Notes: a model not told the origin generated them from the letters alone. 35,373 nucleotides of DNA from Actinomycetota bacterium (GCA_009704345.1 WLEH01000001.1:1-35373), one strand, 5' to 3'. Shown: positions 1 through 8,733, counted from the first letter of the stretch. Translations and numbers: made by a program.

Positions 1-352
1 CAGAAGTTTGAGATTCAATGTAATTCAATAAACTATCCAGTGTTAATAGCGAGCACCACTCCTGTGGTGAATACTTCTCTGACTTCCCGAACCAACTACC
101 AAAGTCCAATTTTTGTAAATCGGCTAAAGTTTTTGTGCCGATTCGGCCAACACCATTACTGGTTCTATTCAATGTTGAATCGTGGAAACAAATAGGCACG
201 TTATCTTTTGTGAGCTGTACATCACACTCGTAGCCGTCTGCACCATCTTTAGTTGCTTGGAGATAAGCAGCCATCGTCATCTCAGGAGCTATCGCACTGG
301 CACCGCGATGTGCGATAACTAACGGTCTTTTTTGACCTAAAAATGTGCTCAC
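1..352 (-). CDS. Glycerophosphodiester phosphodiesterase family protein, 3'-truncated by window edge
   Basis: The minus strand reads open from a GTG at 350-352 to the window edge, giving 117 residues of the N-terminal half. The protein shows the GDPD-family signature: HRG at residues 15-17, ECD at 42-44 and HD at 57-58, matching the usual catalytic histidines and metal-binding Glu/Asp, followed by LNRTSNG. The family hydrolyses glycerophosphodiesters to an alcohol and glycerol 3-phosphate, feeding phospholipid turnover or phosphate scavenging. No signal peptide is seen in the available part, so a cytoplasmic enzyme is likely. The Shine-Dalgarno signal is weak. It is divergent from the CoA-transferase gene at 391 with only 38 bases between the starts. 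The substrate cannot be told from sequence, and the C-terminal half is outside the window. Confidence 0.9.
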   Translation of the reverse strand, partial: MSTFLGQKRPLVIAHRGASAIAPEMTMAAYLQATKDGADGYECDVQLTKDNVPICFHDSTLNRTSNGVGRIGTKTLADLQKLDFGSWFGKSEKYSPQEWCSLLTLDSLLNYIESQTS

Positions 353-378
353 TGGGAGATTATCGCTGAATTTAGGCG

Positions 379-384
379 GATAAT
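379..384 (+). promoter_or_regulatory. -10 element (GATAAT) for a probably leaderless mRNA
   Basis: GATAAT (5 of 6 to TATAAT) ends six bases before the ATG at 391, which would place the transcription start on or next to that ATG. There is no good Shine-Dalgarno sequence in front of the gene. Leaderless mRNAs are common in Actinobacteria. No convincing -35 is seen. Confidence 0.5.
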
Positions 385-390
385 TCAGTC

Positions 391-1623
391 ATGCGAAAAA
401 TATCGGTAGAGCACTTACCCGATGCCTTAATTGAGCTGCCCGAGAATCCCCGAGTGGTTGTTAGTGGAAATGCTGCAACACCTTGGATTTTGTTGGATGC
501 ATTTGATAAGCAAGTTTCGCATTACCGGCTCCATATGCTTAATGCTCAGCGGGGCATTCCCGATCGCGATGGTGTGATTCATGAGACTGTCTTTGTTGGA
601 GCTGGGATGCGCAATAGTTCGCGATTGGATTATGTGCCATGTCGATTATCGCTTGTGCCAAAACTTCTCTCTACCGAACGTCCAGCTGATGTGGTTTTGC
701 TACACACCTCAAAAGTATACGATGGCAAAGTTTCCCTTGGTATTGAAGTAAATGTAATTCCAGCAGTCATTGCAACTGTTAAACAGCGTGGTGGTTTAAT
801 TATTGGTCAAGTTAACGAACAGATGCCTTATACATTTGGCGATGGGGAAATTGATTTAGATGTTTTTGATTACATAATCGAAGTTGATACGCCAGTTGAT
901 GCCCATCCTATTCCACCGCTTACTGATACTGCCCGCGAAATTGGCGATCGAATTGCATTTAAAGTTTTAGATGGGTCAACGCTGCAGATGGGAATTGGTG
1001 CCATACCAAATGCATTTTTAACTGCAGTTGCACAAGAGCGAACTAACTTAAAAGTATGGACTGAGATGTTCAGTGATGGCGTGCTTGATCTGGAATCACG
1101 AGGTAGATTAGATAAAGCAACTGCAATTCGAGCTTCGTTTGCATTTGGCTCACAAGAGTTATATCGCTGGATGGATCGGAATCCAAGAATTCATATGTTG
1201 AAAACAGAGAAGACTAATAACCCAGCAAAAGTAGCTGATCAACCTATGATGACAAGTGTTAATGCCGCTCTGCAAGTTGATTTATTAGATCAAGCAAATG
1301 CCAGCCGAATTGGAAACAAGATTTATTCCGGATTTGGTGGCTCAACTGACTTTATTGTGGGCGCAATGCACGCCAAAGGTGGCCAAGCTTTTATTGCACT
1401 TCCCTCTTGGCATCCAAAAGCAAATTGCTCCACCATTGTGCCACTATTAACTGAGCCAACCACCCACTTTCAGCACAGCGCGATTGTCACCGAGCAAGGT
1501 ATGGCCACAATGTTTGGTCGCAGCCAGCACGAACAAGCCAGTTCGCTAATTGCGAACTGTGCCCATCCTGATGCTCGCGAGCACCTTTGGACTGAAGGTC
1601 GGCGGCTCGGATTCGTGGAATAA
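391..1623 (+). CDS. Acetyl-CoA hydrolase/transferase family protein (4-hydroxybutyrate CoA-transferase-like)
   Basis: A full-length 410-residue protein of the ACH1/Cat family. Members move CoA between acetyl-CoA or succinyl-CoA and short organic acids, or hydrolyse acyl-CoA. Visible signatures are the probable catalytic glutamate in WTEMFSDG (E225), the glycine loop GFGGSTDF (314-320) and the region near the C-terminus around VTEQGMA, where family members bind CoA. No signal peptide or membrane segment is visible, so it should be cytoplasmic. The ATG at 391 follows a -10-like GATAAT directly and lacks a Shine-Dalgarno signal. It lies outside the conserved origin synteny block. The acyl substrate cannot be assigned; short-chain acid metabolism (acetate, succinate or 4-hydroxybutyrate) is the likely setting. 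Confidence 0.88.
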   Translation: MRKISVEHLPDALIELPENPRVVVSGNAATPWILLDAFDKQVSHYRLHMLNAQRGIPDRDGVIHETVFVGAGMRNSSRLDYVPCRLSLVPKLLSTERPADVVLLHTSKVYDGKVSLGIEVNVIPAVIATVKQRGGLIIGQVNEQMPYTFGDGEIDLDVFDYIIEVDTPVDAHPIPPLTDTAREIGDRIAFKVLDGSTLQMGIGAIPNAFLTAVAQERTNLKVWTEMFSDGVLDLESRGRLDKATAIRASFAFGSQELYRWMDRNPRIHMLKTEKTNNPAKVADQPMMTSVNAALQVDLLDQANASRIGNKIYSGFGGSTDFIVGAMHAKGGQAFIALPSWHPKANCSTIVPLLTEPTTHFQHSAIVTEQGMATMFGRSQHEQASSLIANCAHPDAREHLWTEGRRLGFVE

Positions 1624-1646
1624 CAGAAGTAGGGCAAACTACTCCT

Positions 1647-2003
1647 ATGTCAGATGCAATGGATGTGCTGCTCGCCGGCCGAATTGGGTTGTTGGTTCGA
1701 ATCCAATCTCACGCTGGCGCTCGGTTAGCGCTGCTTGATGCACTCAATGACTACTGCGAAAATTTAGATCAAGAACCTGGCACTGAAGCATTCATGATTG
1801 CGCTTGATCCCAGTGATGAAGATGTGATTTGGCTATATGAATGGTTCACCGACCAAGAAGCATTAGATGCCCATCGCTCAAGTGATGCCTTTGCTGACTT
1901 AATGCACCGTATGCCCGAGCTAGTTGCCGTGCCTCCTGGTGTGTTGCCAATTAATCCACTGCGAGTTCGGCTCGCGAAACAACCGTTAGAACAGTCGCTT
2001 TAA
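1647..2003 (+). CDS. Antibiotic biosynthesis monooxygenase (ABM)-fold protein
   Basis: A 118-residue protein. Residues about 13-90 fit the ABM dimeric ferredoxin-like fold: a strand with LLVRIQSHAG, a helix with LLDALNDYCE, then EPGTEAF, a strand with DVIWLYEWF and the family-typical TDQEALDAH followed by a helix. ABM-fold proteins include small monooxygenases, quinol oxidases and many uncharacterised proteins, so the reaction is unknown. It starts 23 bases after the CoA-transferase stop and ends 26 bases before fhaA, on the same strand, so it may be co-transcribed with either. No clear Shine-Dalgarno sequence precedes the ATG. The first dozen residues precede the recognisable fold, so the start is only moderately certain. 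Confidence 0.72.
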   Translation: MSDAMDVLLAGRIGLLVRIQSHAGARLALLDALNDYCENLDQEPGTEAFMIALDPSDEDVIWLYEWFTDQEALDAHRSSDAFADLMHRMPELVAVPPGVLPINPLRVRLAKQPLEQSL

Positions 2004-2029
2004 TTGCGATTGATTAACTAGGAGCACCG

Positions 2030-2695
2030 GTGGGACTACTAGATCAATTTGAACAGCGGTTAGATTCGCTGCTCGCTGGTGCGTTAACTGCCGCCTTTGA
2101 TGAAGAAGTTCAACCTGTTGAGATAGTTGCGGCCGTTACTCGCGAAATGGATGAGCATTTGCAAGAACTTGAAAACGGCAGATTAATTGCACCAAATCAC
2201 TTTATTGTTGATTTAGCAAAGCATGATTACGACCGAATGCGTGATTATTTAAAAACTCTGGAGCCAGAGTTTGCCGATACCGCTCGAGCGCATGCCAACT
2301 TGCAGCATTACACGTTAATTGGACCTGTGGTGGTCACTTTAATGAAAGATAATGAGTTAGAAGCTGGTGTGTTTAGAGTTAGTTTTGAACAACTTCCAGC
2401 AGTTACTAGTAGTGGATCGCCAGCGGCAACAATTCATAACATCACCATCAATGGAGTGTCGCATCCATTAACGAAGCCAGTTAATCGAATTGGCAGATCG
2501 GTTGATGCTGATATTGTGATAAATGATCCAGCAATTTCCAGATTACATGCTGAAATCACTATTGGTAGCAATGTCATATTGCGTGATTTAGTTTCCACCA
2601 ATGGCACTTGGCTAAATGGTGAGCGTATTTCTGAAATTCAATTGACTGGACCTACTAACTTTAAACTAGGAACTATTGAGGTTTCTTATCAATGA
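2030..2695 (+). CDS. fhaA: FhaA: DUF3662 and FHA-domain phosphothreonine-binding protein
   Basis: A 221-residue protein starting at GTG with AGGAG about eight bases upstream. Residues 1 to about 115 match the actinobacterial DUF3662 (FhaA N-terminal) domain, beginning MGLLDQFEQRLDSLL. Residues about 140-221 form an FHA domain with the binding-loop residues GRS, SRLH and STNGT that read phosphothreonine. In mycobacteria FhaA is a substrate and partner of PknB and binds the phosphorylated MurJ-associated pseudokinase, restraining peptidoglycan precursor export. The disordered linker is very short here; M. tuberculosis FhaA is about 527 residues. It is the first gene of the fhaA-fhaB-pstP-rodA-pbpA-pknB run; its stop overlaps the fhaB start by four bases. 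Confidence 0.93.
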   Translation: MGLLDQFEQRLDSLLAGALTAAFDEEVQPVEIVAAVTREMDEHLQELENGRLIAPNHFIVDLAKHDYDRMRDYLKTLEPEFADTARAHANLQHYTLIGPVVVTLMKDNELEAGVFRVSFEQLPAVTSSGSPAATIHNITINGVSHPLTKPVNRIGRSVDADIVINDPAISRLHAEITIGSNVILRDLVSTNGTWLNGERISEIQLTGPTNFKLGTIEVSYQ

Positions 2696-3135
2696 CTGAC
2701 TTAGTCATCACAATTCTTCGCTTTGGATTTTTAGCATTACTCTGGTTTGCAATCATTCGGATGTTTCTTATTCTGCGCGCTGATTTAACCGGTGAGAAAA
2801 AGTATGGCGTAATTAAACCCAAGCGAGTTCAAGTTGAACCGCGGGAGCTTGTTGTGGTGGAAGGTCCTGCCGCTGGCGCAAAAGTGTCAATTGAGAAGCG
2901 ACCAATCACGATCGGGCGCGCCAGCATCTGTGATCTCACGTTAGAAGATGACTTTATTTCTAGTCGCCACCTACGAATTAGTATGCAATCTGATGGTTAT
3001 GTGGTGGAAGATTTAGGCTCTACCAATGGCACCTGGGTTGAAGGCGAACGGTTGAGTGAACCCGTGTTGATCAAACCAGGTGTGCGAATCAAAATGGGGC
3101 GAAATACCCTCACCATCCGTAAGGTTGAGTCATGA
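2692..3135 (+). CDS. fhaB: FhaB (FipA-type): membrane-anchored FHA-domain protein
   Basis: A 147-residue protein with one N-terminal membrane helix (about residues 6-26) and a C-terminal FHA domain. The FHA motifs are IGRASICDL, ISSRHL and GSTNGTWVEG, with all usual phosphothreonine-contacting residues present. In mycobacteria the orthologue (Rv0019c, FipA) links Ser/Thr kinase signalling to the divisome. Starts overlap on both sides (ATGA with fhaA, 4 bases with pstP), so translation is probably coupled. Length is close to the family norm. Confidence 0.93.
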   Translation: MTDLVITILRFGFLALLWFAIIRMFLILRADLTGEKKYGVIKPKRVQVEPRELVVVEGPAAGAKVSIEKRPITIGRASICDLTLEDDFISSRHLRISMQSDGYVVEDLGSTNGTWVEGERLSEPVLIKPGVRIKMGRNTLTIRKVES

Positions 3136-4259
3136 GTCTGCGCTTCTTAGCTGTTGGATCTAGCGATCCAGGGGTGGTGCGCAGCCATAATGAAGATTCA
3201 GGCTTGATTTCACCAAGACTATTGGCGGTTGCTGATGGCATGGGCGGTCATGCTGCCGGTGAAATTGCCAGCACCACAATTATTCGCGAATTAGCTGCAG
3301 TTGCAGTTAAGGGTGCGCTTGCTGACAACAATTTAGTGCGCGCAATTGAGCGCACTAAGGTTGCGTTAGCTGATTTATCGAAATCAGATCAATCTCGAGC
3401 TGGACTTGGCACCACGGTAAGTGCCGTTGCAATTAATGAGAACAAAATTATTGTGGTGCATGTTGGTGATTCCAGAGTATATAGATATCGCAATGGTTCG
3501 CTGATGTCATTGACGCGCGATCACACTTATGTGCAGACGCTGTTAGATGTCGGTGAAATTTCAGAAGCTGAAGCAAAAGTACATCCAAAACGCTCACTAC
3601 TAACGCAAGCAGTTGATGCCCAAAGCAACATCAGTCCTGATGTAACTGAAGTTGAAGTAGAGCCAGGTGATCGATTATTAGTTTGTAGTGATGGCTTAAG
3701 TGGTGTGGTAGAACCTGACGTAATGCTTCGTGCGCTACAAAAAGATCGCGATAGTGCGGTTAGTGATTTAGTTGCTGCCGCACAAGCTGCCGGCGCACCA
3801 GATAACGTGACTGTGATTGTTGCTGATTTAGTCAGCACAACTCAAGCTGCTGACGCTCGGGGTGTCACCATCATTGGTGCTGCCGCCGAAGGTGCACCAA
3901 CAGTTAAAGTGCCTCGACATTTTGGCTTTAATCCAATTGTGGTAGTCGCTGTTGTCTCACTGATAATTGCAGCTTCTGGCTTTGGCTTACAGCGCTGGTG
4001 GGCCGGGCAATGGCAAGTAGCAGCTCAAGATGGTGTGGTGGTAGTAAATCAGGGAATATCGCAGGAGATATTTGGACTTAAGCTTTATCGCACCCCACTA
4101 GTTTCTAAAATTCCCACTACCTCGTTACCGTTATTTGAACAACAACAACTAGAGCGCGGCGTAATTGTGGAATCGCTCGATCAGGCAGAACAAACGTTGC
4201 AGCAATTGGCTGAACGCTCAGTTACTTGTAACACTGATCCCAACAGTTGTTTGCCCTAG
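3132..4259 (+). CDS. pstP: PstP: PP2C-family Ser/Thr protein phosphatase
   Basis: A 375-residue membrane phosphatase. Residues 1-235 are a PP2C catalytic domain with the metal-binding motifs NED (20-22), VADGMGGH (33-40), GTTVSAV, HVGDSRVYR (D113), CSDG (D187) and PDNVTVIVAD (D224). A membrane helix spans about 267-286 and a short C-terminal extracytoplasmic part follows to residue 375. The family uses two Mn/Mg ions to remove phosphate from phosphothreonine and opposes PknB. It overlaps fhaB by four bases and is followed within three bases by the preferred rodA start, so it sits inside one operon with its cognate kinase. Confidence 0.95.
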   Translation: MSLRFLAVGSSDPGVVRSHNEDSGLISPRLLAVADGMGGHAAGEIASTTIIRELAAVAVKGALADNNLVRAIERTKVALADLSKSDQSRAGLGTTVSAVAINENKIIVVHVGDSRVYRYRNGSLMSLTRDHTYVQTLLDVGEISEAEAKVHPKRSLLTQAVDAQSNISPDVTEVEVEPGDRLLVCSDGLSGVVEPDVMLRALQKDRDSAVSDLVAAAQAAGAPDNVTVIVADLVSTTQAADARGVTIIGAAAEGAPTVKVPRHFGFNPIVVVAVVSLIIAASGFGLQRWWAGQWQVAAQDGVVVVNQGISQEIFGLKLYRTPLVSKIPTTSLPLFEQQQLERGVIVESLDQAEQTLQQLAERSVTCNTDPNSCLP

Positions 4260-4261
4260 CA

Positions 4262-5575
4262 ATGCGATCTATTGAACGTAATCTATTAATAATTGTCAGT
4301 TTAGTAATTCTCGCGGCATTTCTCATTGTAGATTTTGCTGCTCGAGGTTATTTAGCACCAGTTGGCATAGTGATTCCGATTGTTTTAAGTGGCTTATTTT
4401 TTACTATTCATGCAGTGTTAAGAAGATATCGACCAACCGCAGCCGAACTACTTTTACCTGCCGCTGCGTTATTAACTGGTATTGGTGTTACCATGATTTA
4501 TCGGTTAACCGGTGGCGTCGGTGCGCTACAACAAACAATGTGGGTTGCAGTTAGTGCAATATTGGTAATAATCATTTTGATTAAACTGCCAAATACCAGA
4601 GTGCTACTTCGTACTCCGTTGGTTTTCTTGCTCACTGGTGTGGTGCTATTAGCGATGCCGCTATTGCCAGTTATTGGGGCCACCATTAATGGCGCCACAC
4701 TCTGGCTGCGAGTTGGTCCACTTAGCATGCAGCCTGCGGAATTTGCCAAGGTAGTTTTGATTATTGGGTTTGCTGGATTTTTAGCTAAACATCAATCTCA
4801 GTTAACTTTTATCCATCGAAAGATTCTTGGAATCGAACTGCCTCGGTCAAAAGATATTCTGCCACTGCTAATAGTTTGGCTCATTGCACTGCTGCTATTA
4901 GTTGGTCAGCGGGATTTAGGCACTTCATTATTGTTTTATGCAGCTGCAGTTTTACTGCTTTATGTCACTACTGCTAGGCGCAGCTGGTTAATTATTGGTT
5001 CGGTGCTGCTTGTTATTGGTGGCACTGCCGCCGCATTAATTTTTGATCATGTCGCAACACGTTTTCGGATCTGGTTAAACCCATTTGCTGATATTGCTGG
5101 CGATGGTTTCCAAGTGGTGCAAGCAATTTATGGCTTAGCTGCTGGGGGTATTTTTGGCACTGGACTTGGCCAAGGTAACCCAAACTTAATCCCTTATGTG
5201 GAATCTGATTTTATTTTTACCGCAATTGCGGAAGAGCTTGGGTTAGTTGGTGCTAGTGCAGTTTTATTGTTGTATGGCTTAATCATTGCCAACGCAGTTA
5301 AAACTGCTGGAAAAATGCGCAGCGCTGGAAACATGTTAATCGCAGCTGGGATTGCAATTTTCGTTTTCTTACAAGTGTTAATAACCATTGGCGGGGTAAC
5401 CGGAGCGCTGCCACTAACTGGATTAACCACAATTTTCTTAAGTGCAGGTGGGTCATCATTAGTTGCTTCATGGATATTAATTGCGTTGCTCTTGGCACTT
5501 CAAGATCAAGATCGAATTGTTACCACTTTGCCAACTGAGTTAAGCGATGATCAAACTAGGGCAATCTCGCTATGA
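4262..5575 (+). CDS. rodA: RodA/FtsW (SEDS) peptidoglycan glycosyltransferase
   Basis: A polytopic protein of about 437 residues with around ten hydrophobic helices. SEDS-family motifs are visible: WLRVGPLSMQPAEFAK, QRDLGTSLL, and the region GLGQGNPNLIPYVESDFIF-A-AEELG near the end. SEDS proteins polymerise lipid II glycan chains together with a class B PBP, here encoded directly downstream. An in-frame TTG at 4247 would give 442 residues and overlap pstP. The ATG at 4262, three bases after the pstP stop, is preferred because it is a stronger codon and gives a usual N-terminus; neither has a good Shine-Dalgarno sequence. The stop overlaps the pbpA start by four bases. By synteny with Rv0017c it is the RodA paralogue rather than divisome FtsW. 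Confidence 0.93.
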   Translation: MRSIERNLLIIVSLVILAAFLIVDFAARGYLAPVGIVIPIVLSGLFFTIHAVLRRYRPTAAELLLPAAALLTGIGVTMIYRLTGGVGALQQTMWVAVSAILVIIILIKLPNTRVLLRTPLVFLLTGVVLLAMPLLPVIGATINGATLWLRVGPLSMQPAEFAKVVLIIGFAGFLAKHQSQLTFIHRKILGIELPRSKDILPLLIVWLIALLLLVGQRDLGTSLLFYAAAVLLLYVTTARRSWLIIGSVLLVIGGTAAALIFDHVATRFRIWLNPFADIAGDGFQVVQAIYGLAAGGIFGTGLGQGNPNLIPYVESDFIFTAIAEELGLVGASAVLLLYGLIIANAVKTAGKMRSAGNMLIAAGIAIFVFLQVLITIGGVTGALPLTGLTTIFLSAGGSSLVASWILIALLLALQDQDRIVTTLPTELSDDQTRAISL

Positions 5576-7032
5576 AACCACAATTAACAAAATTAGTAAC
5601 CGGGTTTGGGATTGCACTTTTGCTACTAATTGCCAATCTGACTTATCTGCAAGTATTTGAGGCCAATAGCTTAAACAATCGTGCCGACAATAAGCGTAGT
5701 TTGTTTAAACAATATGACATTGATCGCGGCGCTATCATTGTTTCTGGTCAACCAGTTGCTTACTCCGACAAAACCACTGGGCGATTTAAGTTTGAACGTC
5801 GATACGTCTCCCCTGCTTTCACTCACCCAGTTGGTTATTTATCTTCAATTTATGGGGTGGCGGGCATTGAGCAGAGTGAAAATCAGTTGCTCTCTGGCGC
5901 TGCCGATGCGCTAGCAATTGATCGATTGCGACAACTATTAGATGGTGGCGCTCGTCGAGGTGGTTCAGTTGAGTTAACCCTAAATGGTCCTGCTCAACAA
6001 CTTGCTTATCAATTATTAGGTAATCGAATTGGTGCAGTTGTCGCAATAGATCCGCGAACTGGCAAAATTTTAGTAAGCGCATCTTCCCCTAGTTTTGACG
6101 CAAACTTGTTAGCAACAACTAATGCCAAAACCATGCAAGAATCCTGGAATAAATTAGTTTCTGATCCAGCTCAACCATTATTGAATCGCGCATCTGGCGA
6201 AACTTGGGCACCTGGTTCTACCTTTAAATTAATTGTGGCGGCAGCTGCTTTGGAGTCAGGTCAGTATGACTTAACTACAAAAATCCCAGCGCCAGCACAA
6301 TATCAAGTGCCAGAAAGTTCACGGAAAATTTCTAATTGGCAAAATGCACCTTGTAGTGCAGCTGGCGAAGTAACACTGGAAGAAGCCATGATTGTTTCCT
6401 GTAACACTGCATTTGCTCGACTTGGGGTTGAGTTAGGTGAAGCGAGAATACTTCGAACCGCAAAGGCATTTGGTTTTGATGAAAACTTTTCATTAGCCAA
6501 CACATCGCGAAGCACTTTTCCTACTGATTTATCAAATATTGAATTAGCACTTAGTGCACTTGGTCAATTTGATGTGAAAGCGACCGCGTTACAGATGGCA
6601 TTAGTTGCAGCTGGTATTGGCAATGAAGGTGTGGTGATGCAACCTAAGTTAATTAATAGATCATTCGCGCCAAATCTAACGCTGTTATCCCAGGCCGATT
6701 CTGATGTATTTAATCGAGCGATTAAACCAGTCACTGCGGCGGCTTTAACTCAGATGATGACGAAAGTGGTTTCCGCTGGCACTGGCACGGCGGCACAAAT
6801 TGCAAATACGGCAGTTGCCGGTAAAACTGGCACGGCCCAGACCAAGCCTGGATTCACCCCACATGCTTGGTTTATTGGATTTGCCCCTGCTGCTGCGCCA
6901 AATGTGGCAATTGCGGTGGTGCTGGCTGGGGGTGAGGTAGCCGTTGCTGGTGCTGGCGCTGAGATTTCAGGGAATCAGCTAGCTGCCCCGATCGCTCAAA
7001 AAGTTCTGGTAGAACTACTGCGGCGGAAATAG
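5572..7032 (+). CDS. pbpA: PbpA: class B penicillin-binding protein (D,D-transpeptidase)
   Basis: A 486-residue protein with an N-terminal signal anchor (about residues 9-28), a short dimerisation/pedestal region and a transpeptidase domain. Catalytic motifs are STFK (216-219, nucleophile S216), SCN (276-278) and KTGTAQ (418-423). It crosslinks peptidoglycan stem peptides in the periplasm-like space and forms a pair with the preceding SEDS gene. Length matches actinobacterial PbpA (about 490). The four-base overlap with rodA suggests coupled translation. The next gene is pknB, 36 bases downstream; pknA, which lies between pbpA and pknB in mycobacteria, is absent. Confidence 0.95.
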   Translation: MKPQLTKLVTGFGIALLLLIANLTYLQVFEANSLNNRADNKRSLFKQYDIDRGAIIVSGQPVAYSDKTTGRFKFERRYVSPAFTHPVGYLSSIYGVAGIEQSENQLLSGAADALAIDRLRQLLDGGARRGGSVELTLNGPAQQLAYQLLGNRIGAVVAIDPRTGKILVSASSPSFDANLLATTNAKTMQESWNKLVSDPAQPLLNRASGETWAPGSTFKLIVAAAALESGQYDLTTKIPAPAQYQVPESSRKISNWQNAPCSAAGEVTLEEAMIVSCNTAFARLGVELGEARILRTAKAFGFDENFSLANTSRSTFPTDLSNIELALSALGQFDVKATALQMALVAAGIGNEGVVMQPKLINRSFAPNLTLLSQADSDVFNRAIKPVTAAALTQMMTKVVSAGTGTAAQIANTAVAGKTGTAQTKPGFTPHAWFIGFAPAAAPNVAIAVVLAGGEVAVAGAGAEISGNQLAAPIAQKVLVELLRRK

Positions 7033-7068
7033 GGCAAGATTGGCAATGAAAATCAGAAGGGCAACAAC

Positions 7069-8733
7069 GTGACCGAACAGCCGCGCCTCTTGGGTGGGCG
7101 CTATGAGTTAGGCGCAATTATTGGCCGCGGTGGCATGGCTGATGTGATTGCGGCTAACGATATTCGGCTTGGTCGAAAAGTTGCAATTAAATTAATGCGG
7201 CGTGAGTTAGCTTCTGATCCACTATTTCTCGCCAGGTTTCGCCGCGAGGCGCAAGCTGCCGCTGGTTTAAATCATCCCACCATTGTTGCGGTTTATGACT
7301 CTGGTGAAGACATTGTTGGAACTGGTACTGATGCGGCATCACTGCCATACATTGTGATGGAACTTGTTGAAGGTGAAACTGTTCGAGATATTTTGCGCAG
7401 CGGCGCTGGCTTCACGCCAGAGCGAGCATTACAAGTTGCGCGCGATGTGTTAACTGCGCTGGATTATTCCCATCGCAATGGCATTGTGCATCGAGACATT
7501 AAGCCAGGAAATGTGATGATCACTAAATCTGGCGCAATTAAAGTGATGGATTTTGGAATTGCCCGCGCTATGTCAGATTCAGGTAACACCTTAACTGCAT
7601 CACAGACTGTAATGGGAACCGCACAATATCTTTCACCAGAGCAGGCTCGCGGTGGTGAAGCTGATGCGCGCAGTGATATTTATTCACTTGGTTGTTTGTT
7701 ATATGAAATGTTAACTGGCAAACCACCTTTCACTGGTGAATCAGCAGTTGCAATTGCCTATCAACATGTCAGCGGTTTAGTTGTGTCACCTAGTGAAGTT
7801 AATCCTGAAGTTAATCCAAACATTGATGCGTTAGTGCAAATGGCGCTGGCCAAAGATGCAACTGAGCGCTATCAAAGCGCGGCCGAGATGAGAACCGATA
7901 TTGATCGTGCGCTGATTGGCGATAAAGTGACTGCGGTGCTGCCAACTGTGCCAATGAATTATTCAGCCGTTACCGTTAAGCCTGTGGCAACTAAGTCAAG
8001 AACTAATCCCTGGGTTTGGGTGTTAAGCGCAGCTGGCGTATTTCTGGCCGCAGCAGTTGCTATCTGGGTTTATGGTTCAAGTTTAAATCCTGGTGGCGGC
8101 AATCAAGTTGAAGTGCCAGATCTAGCTGGCTTGAGTGCCGAAGCTGCAATTACTGTGCTTAGCGATTACAACTTAGTGCTAGGCAGCATCACTCCAGCAG
8201 AATCTGATCGACCAGCAAACACCATCATTGATCAAGATCCTGATGTTGGCTCCCGTGTTGCTGAAGGTAGCAGTGTTAATGTCACGATTTCTGCTGGTGC
8301 AACTCAAATTATTGTGCCAACTGTTGCTGGCTTAGTTAGTGCTGAAGATGCCAGACGAGTTCTAGCTTCAGTTAACTTGCAGTTGGGTAATATCACTTCG
8401 GTTGATAACGATCAACCAGAAGGTTATGTCGTAGGTTCTATTCCACCAGCAGGCACTTCAGTTCCAGTTGGCACTCGAGTTTCAATTGAAATTTCTAATG
8501 GTTTTGGCGTAGTTCCGGCGCTGGAAGGATTGCCCGAAGCGCAGGCTCGCAGTGATCTAGGTGCTGCTGGTTATCAGGTAGTTGTGGTGCCGCAGCCAGC
8601 TGCCACTGCTCTACCGGGCACGGTTTTGGCGCAATCACCAGCTGCTGGTACTAGATTAAAAATTGGTTCACGAGTATCAATTACAGTTGCAACTAGCGAT
8701 GTTCCAGTTGAGCCGGAGCCAGAAACTCCTTAG
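7069..8733 (+). CDS. pknB: PknB-type Ser/Thr protein kinase with three PASTA repeats
   Basis: A 554-residue receptor kinase starting at GTG. The kinase domain covers about residues 12-275: glycine loop GRGGMADV (19-26), VAIK lysine K41, HRDIKPGN with catalytic D143, DFG with D161, and an activation loop with several Thr/Ser residues before GTAQYLSPEQA. A juxtamembrane region, one membrane helix (about 311-333) and three extracellular PASTA repeats (about 344-410, 411-478, 479-545) follow. PASTA domains sense muropeptides or lipid II, and the kinase controls wall synthesis. M. tuberculosis PknB has four PASTA repeats. It is the last gene of the fhaA operon; its 3' end overlaps the convergent glutaminase gene by four bases. 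Confidence 0.96.
   Translation: MTEQPRLLGGRYELGAIIGRGGMADVIAANDIRLGRKVAIKLMRRELASDPLFLARFRREAQAAAGLNHPTIVAVYDSGEDIVGTGTDAASLPYIVMELVEGETVRDILRSGAGFTPERALQVARDVLTALDYSHRNGIVHRDIKPGNVMITKSGAIKVMDFGIARAMSDSGNTLTASQTVMGTAQYLSPEQARGGEADARSDIYSLGCLLYEMLTGKPPFTGESAVAIAYQHVSGLVVSPSEVNPEVNPNIDALVQMALAKDATERYQSAAEMRTDIDRALIGDKVTAVLPTVPMNYSAVTVKPVATKSRTNPWVWVLSAAGVFLAAAVAIWVYGSSLNPGGGNQVEVPDLAGLSAEAAITVLSDYNLVLGSITPAESDRPANTIIDQDPDVGSRVAEGSSVNVTISAGATQIIVPTVAGLVSAEDARRVLASVNLQLGNITSVDNDQPEGYVVGSIPPAGTSVPVGTRVSIEISNGFGVVPALEGLPEAQARSDLGAAGYQVVVVPQPAATALPGTVLAQSPAAGTRLKIGSRVSITVATSDVPVEPEPETP

Noticed and set aside
1688..1720. A tRNA T-arm-like sequence (GTTGG-TTCGAAT-CCAAT) on the plus strand
   Set aside because: No matching acceptor or anticodon arm is found upstream, and the bases encode a conserved strand (LLVRIQSH) of the ABM-fold protein.
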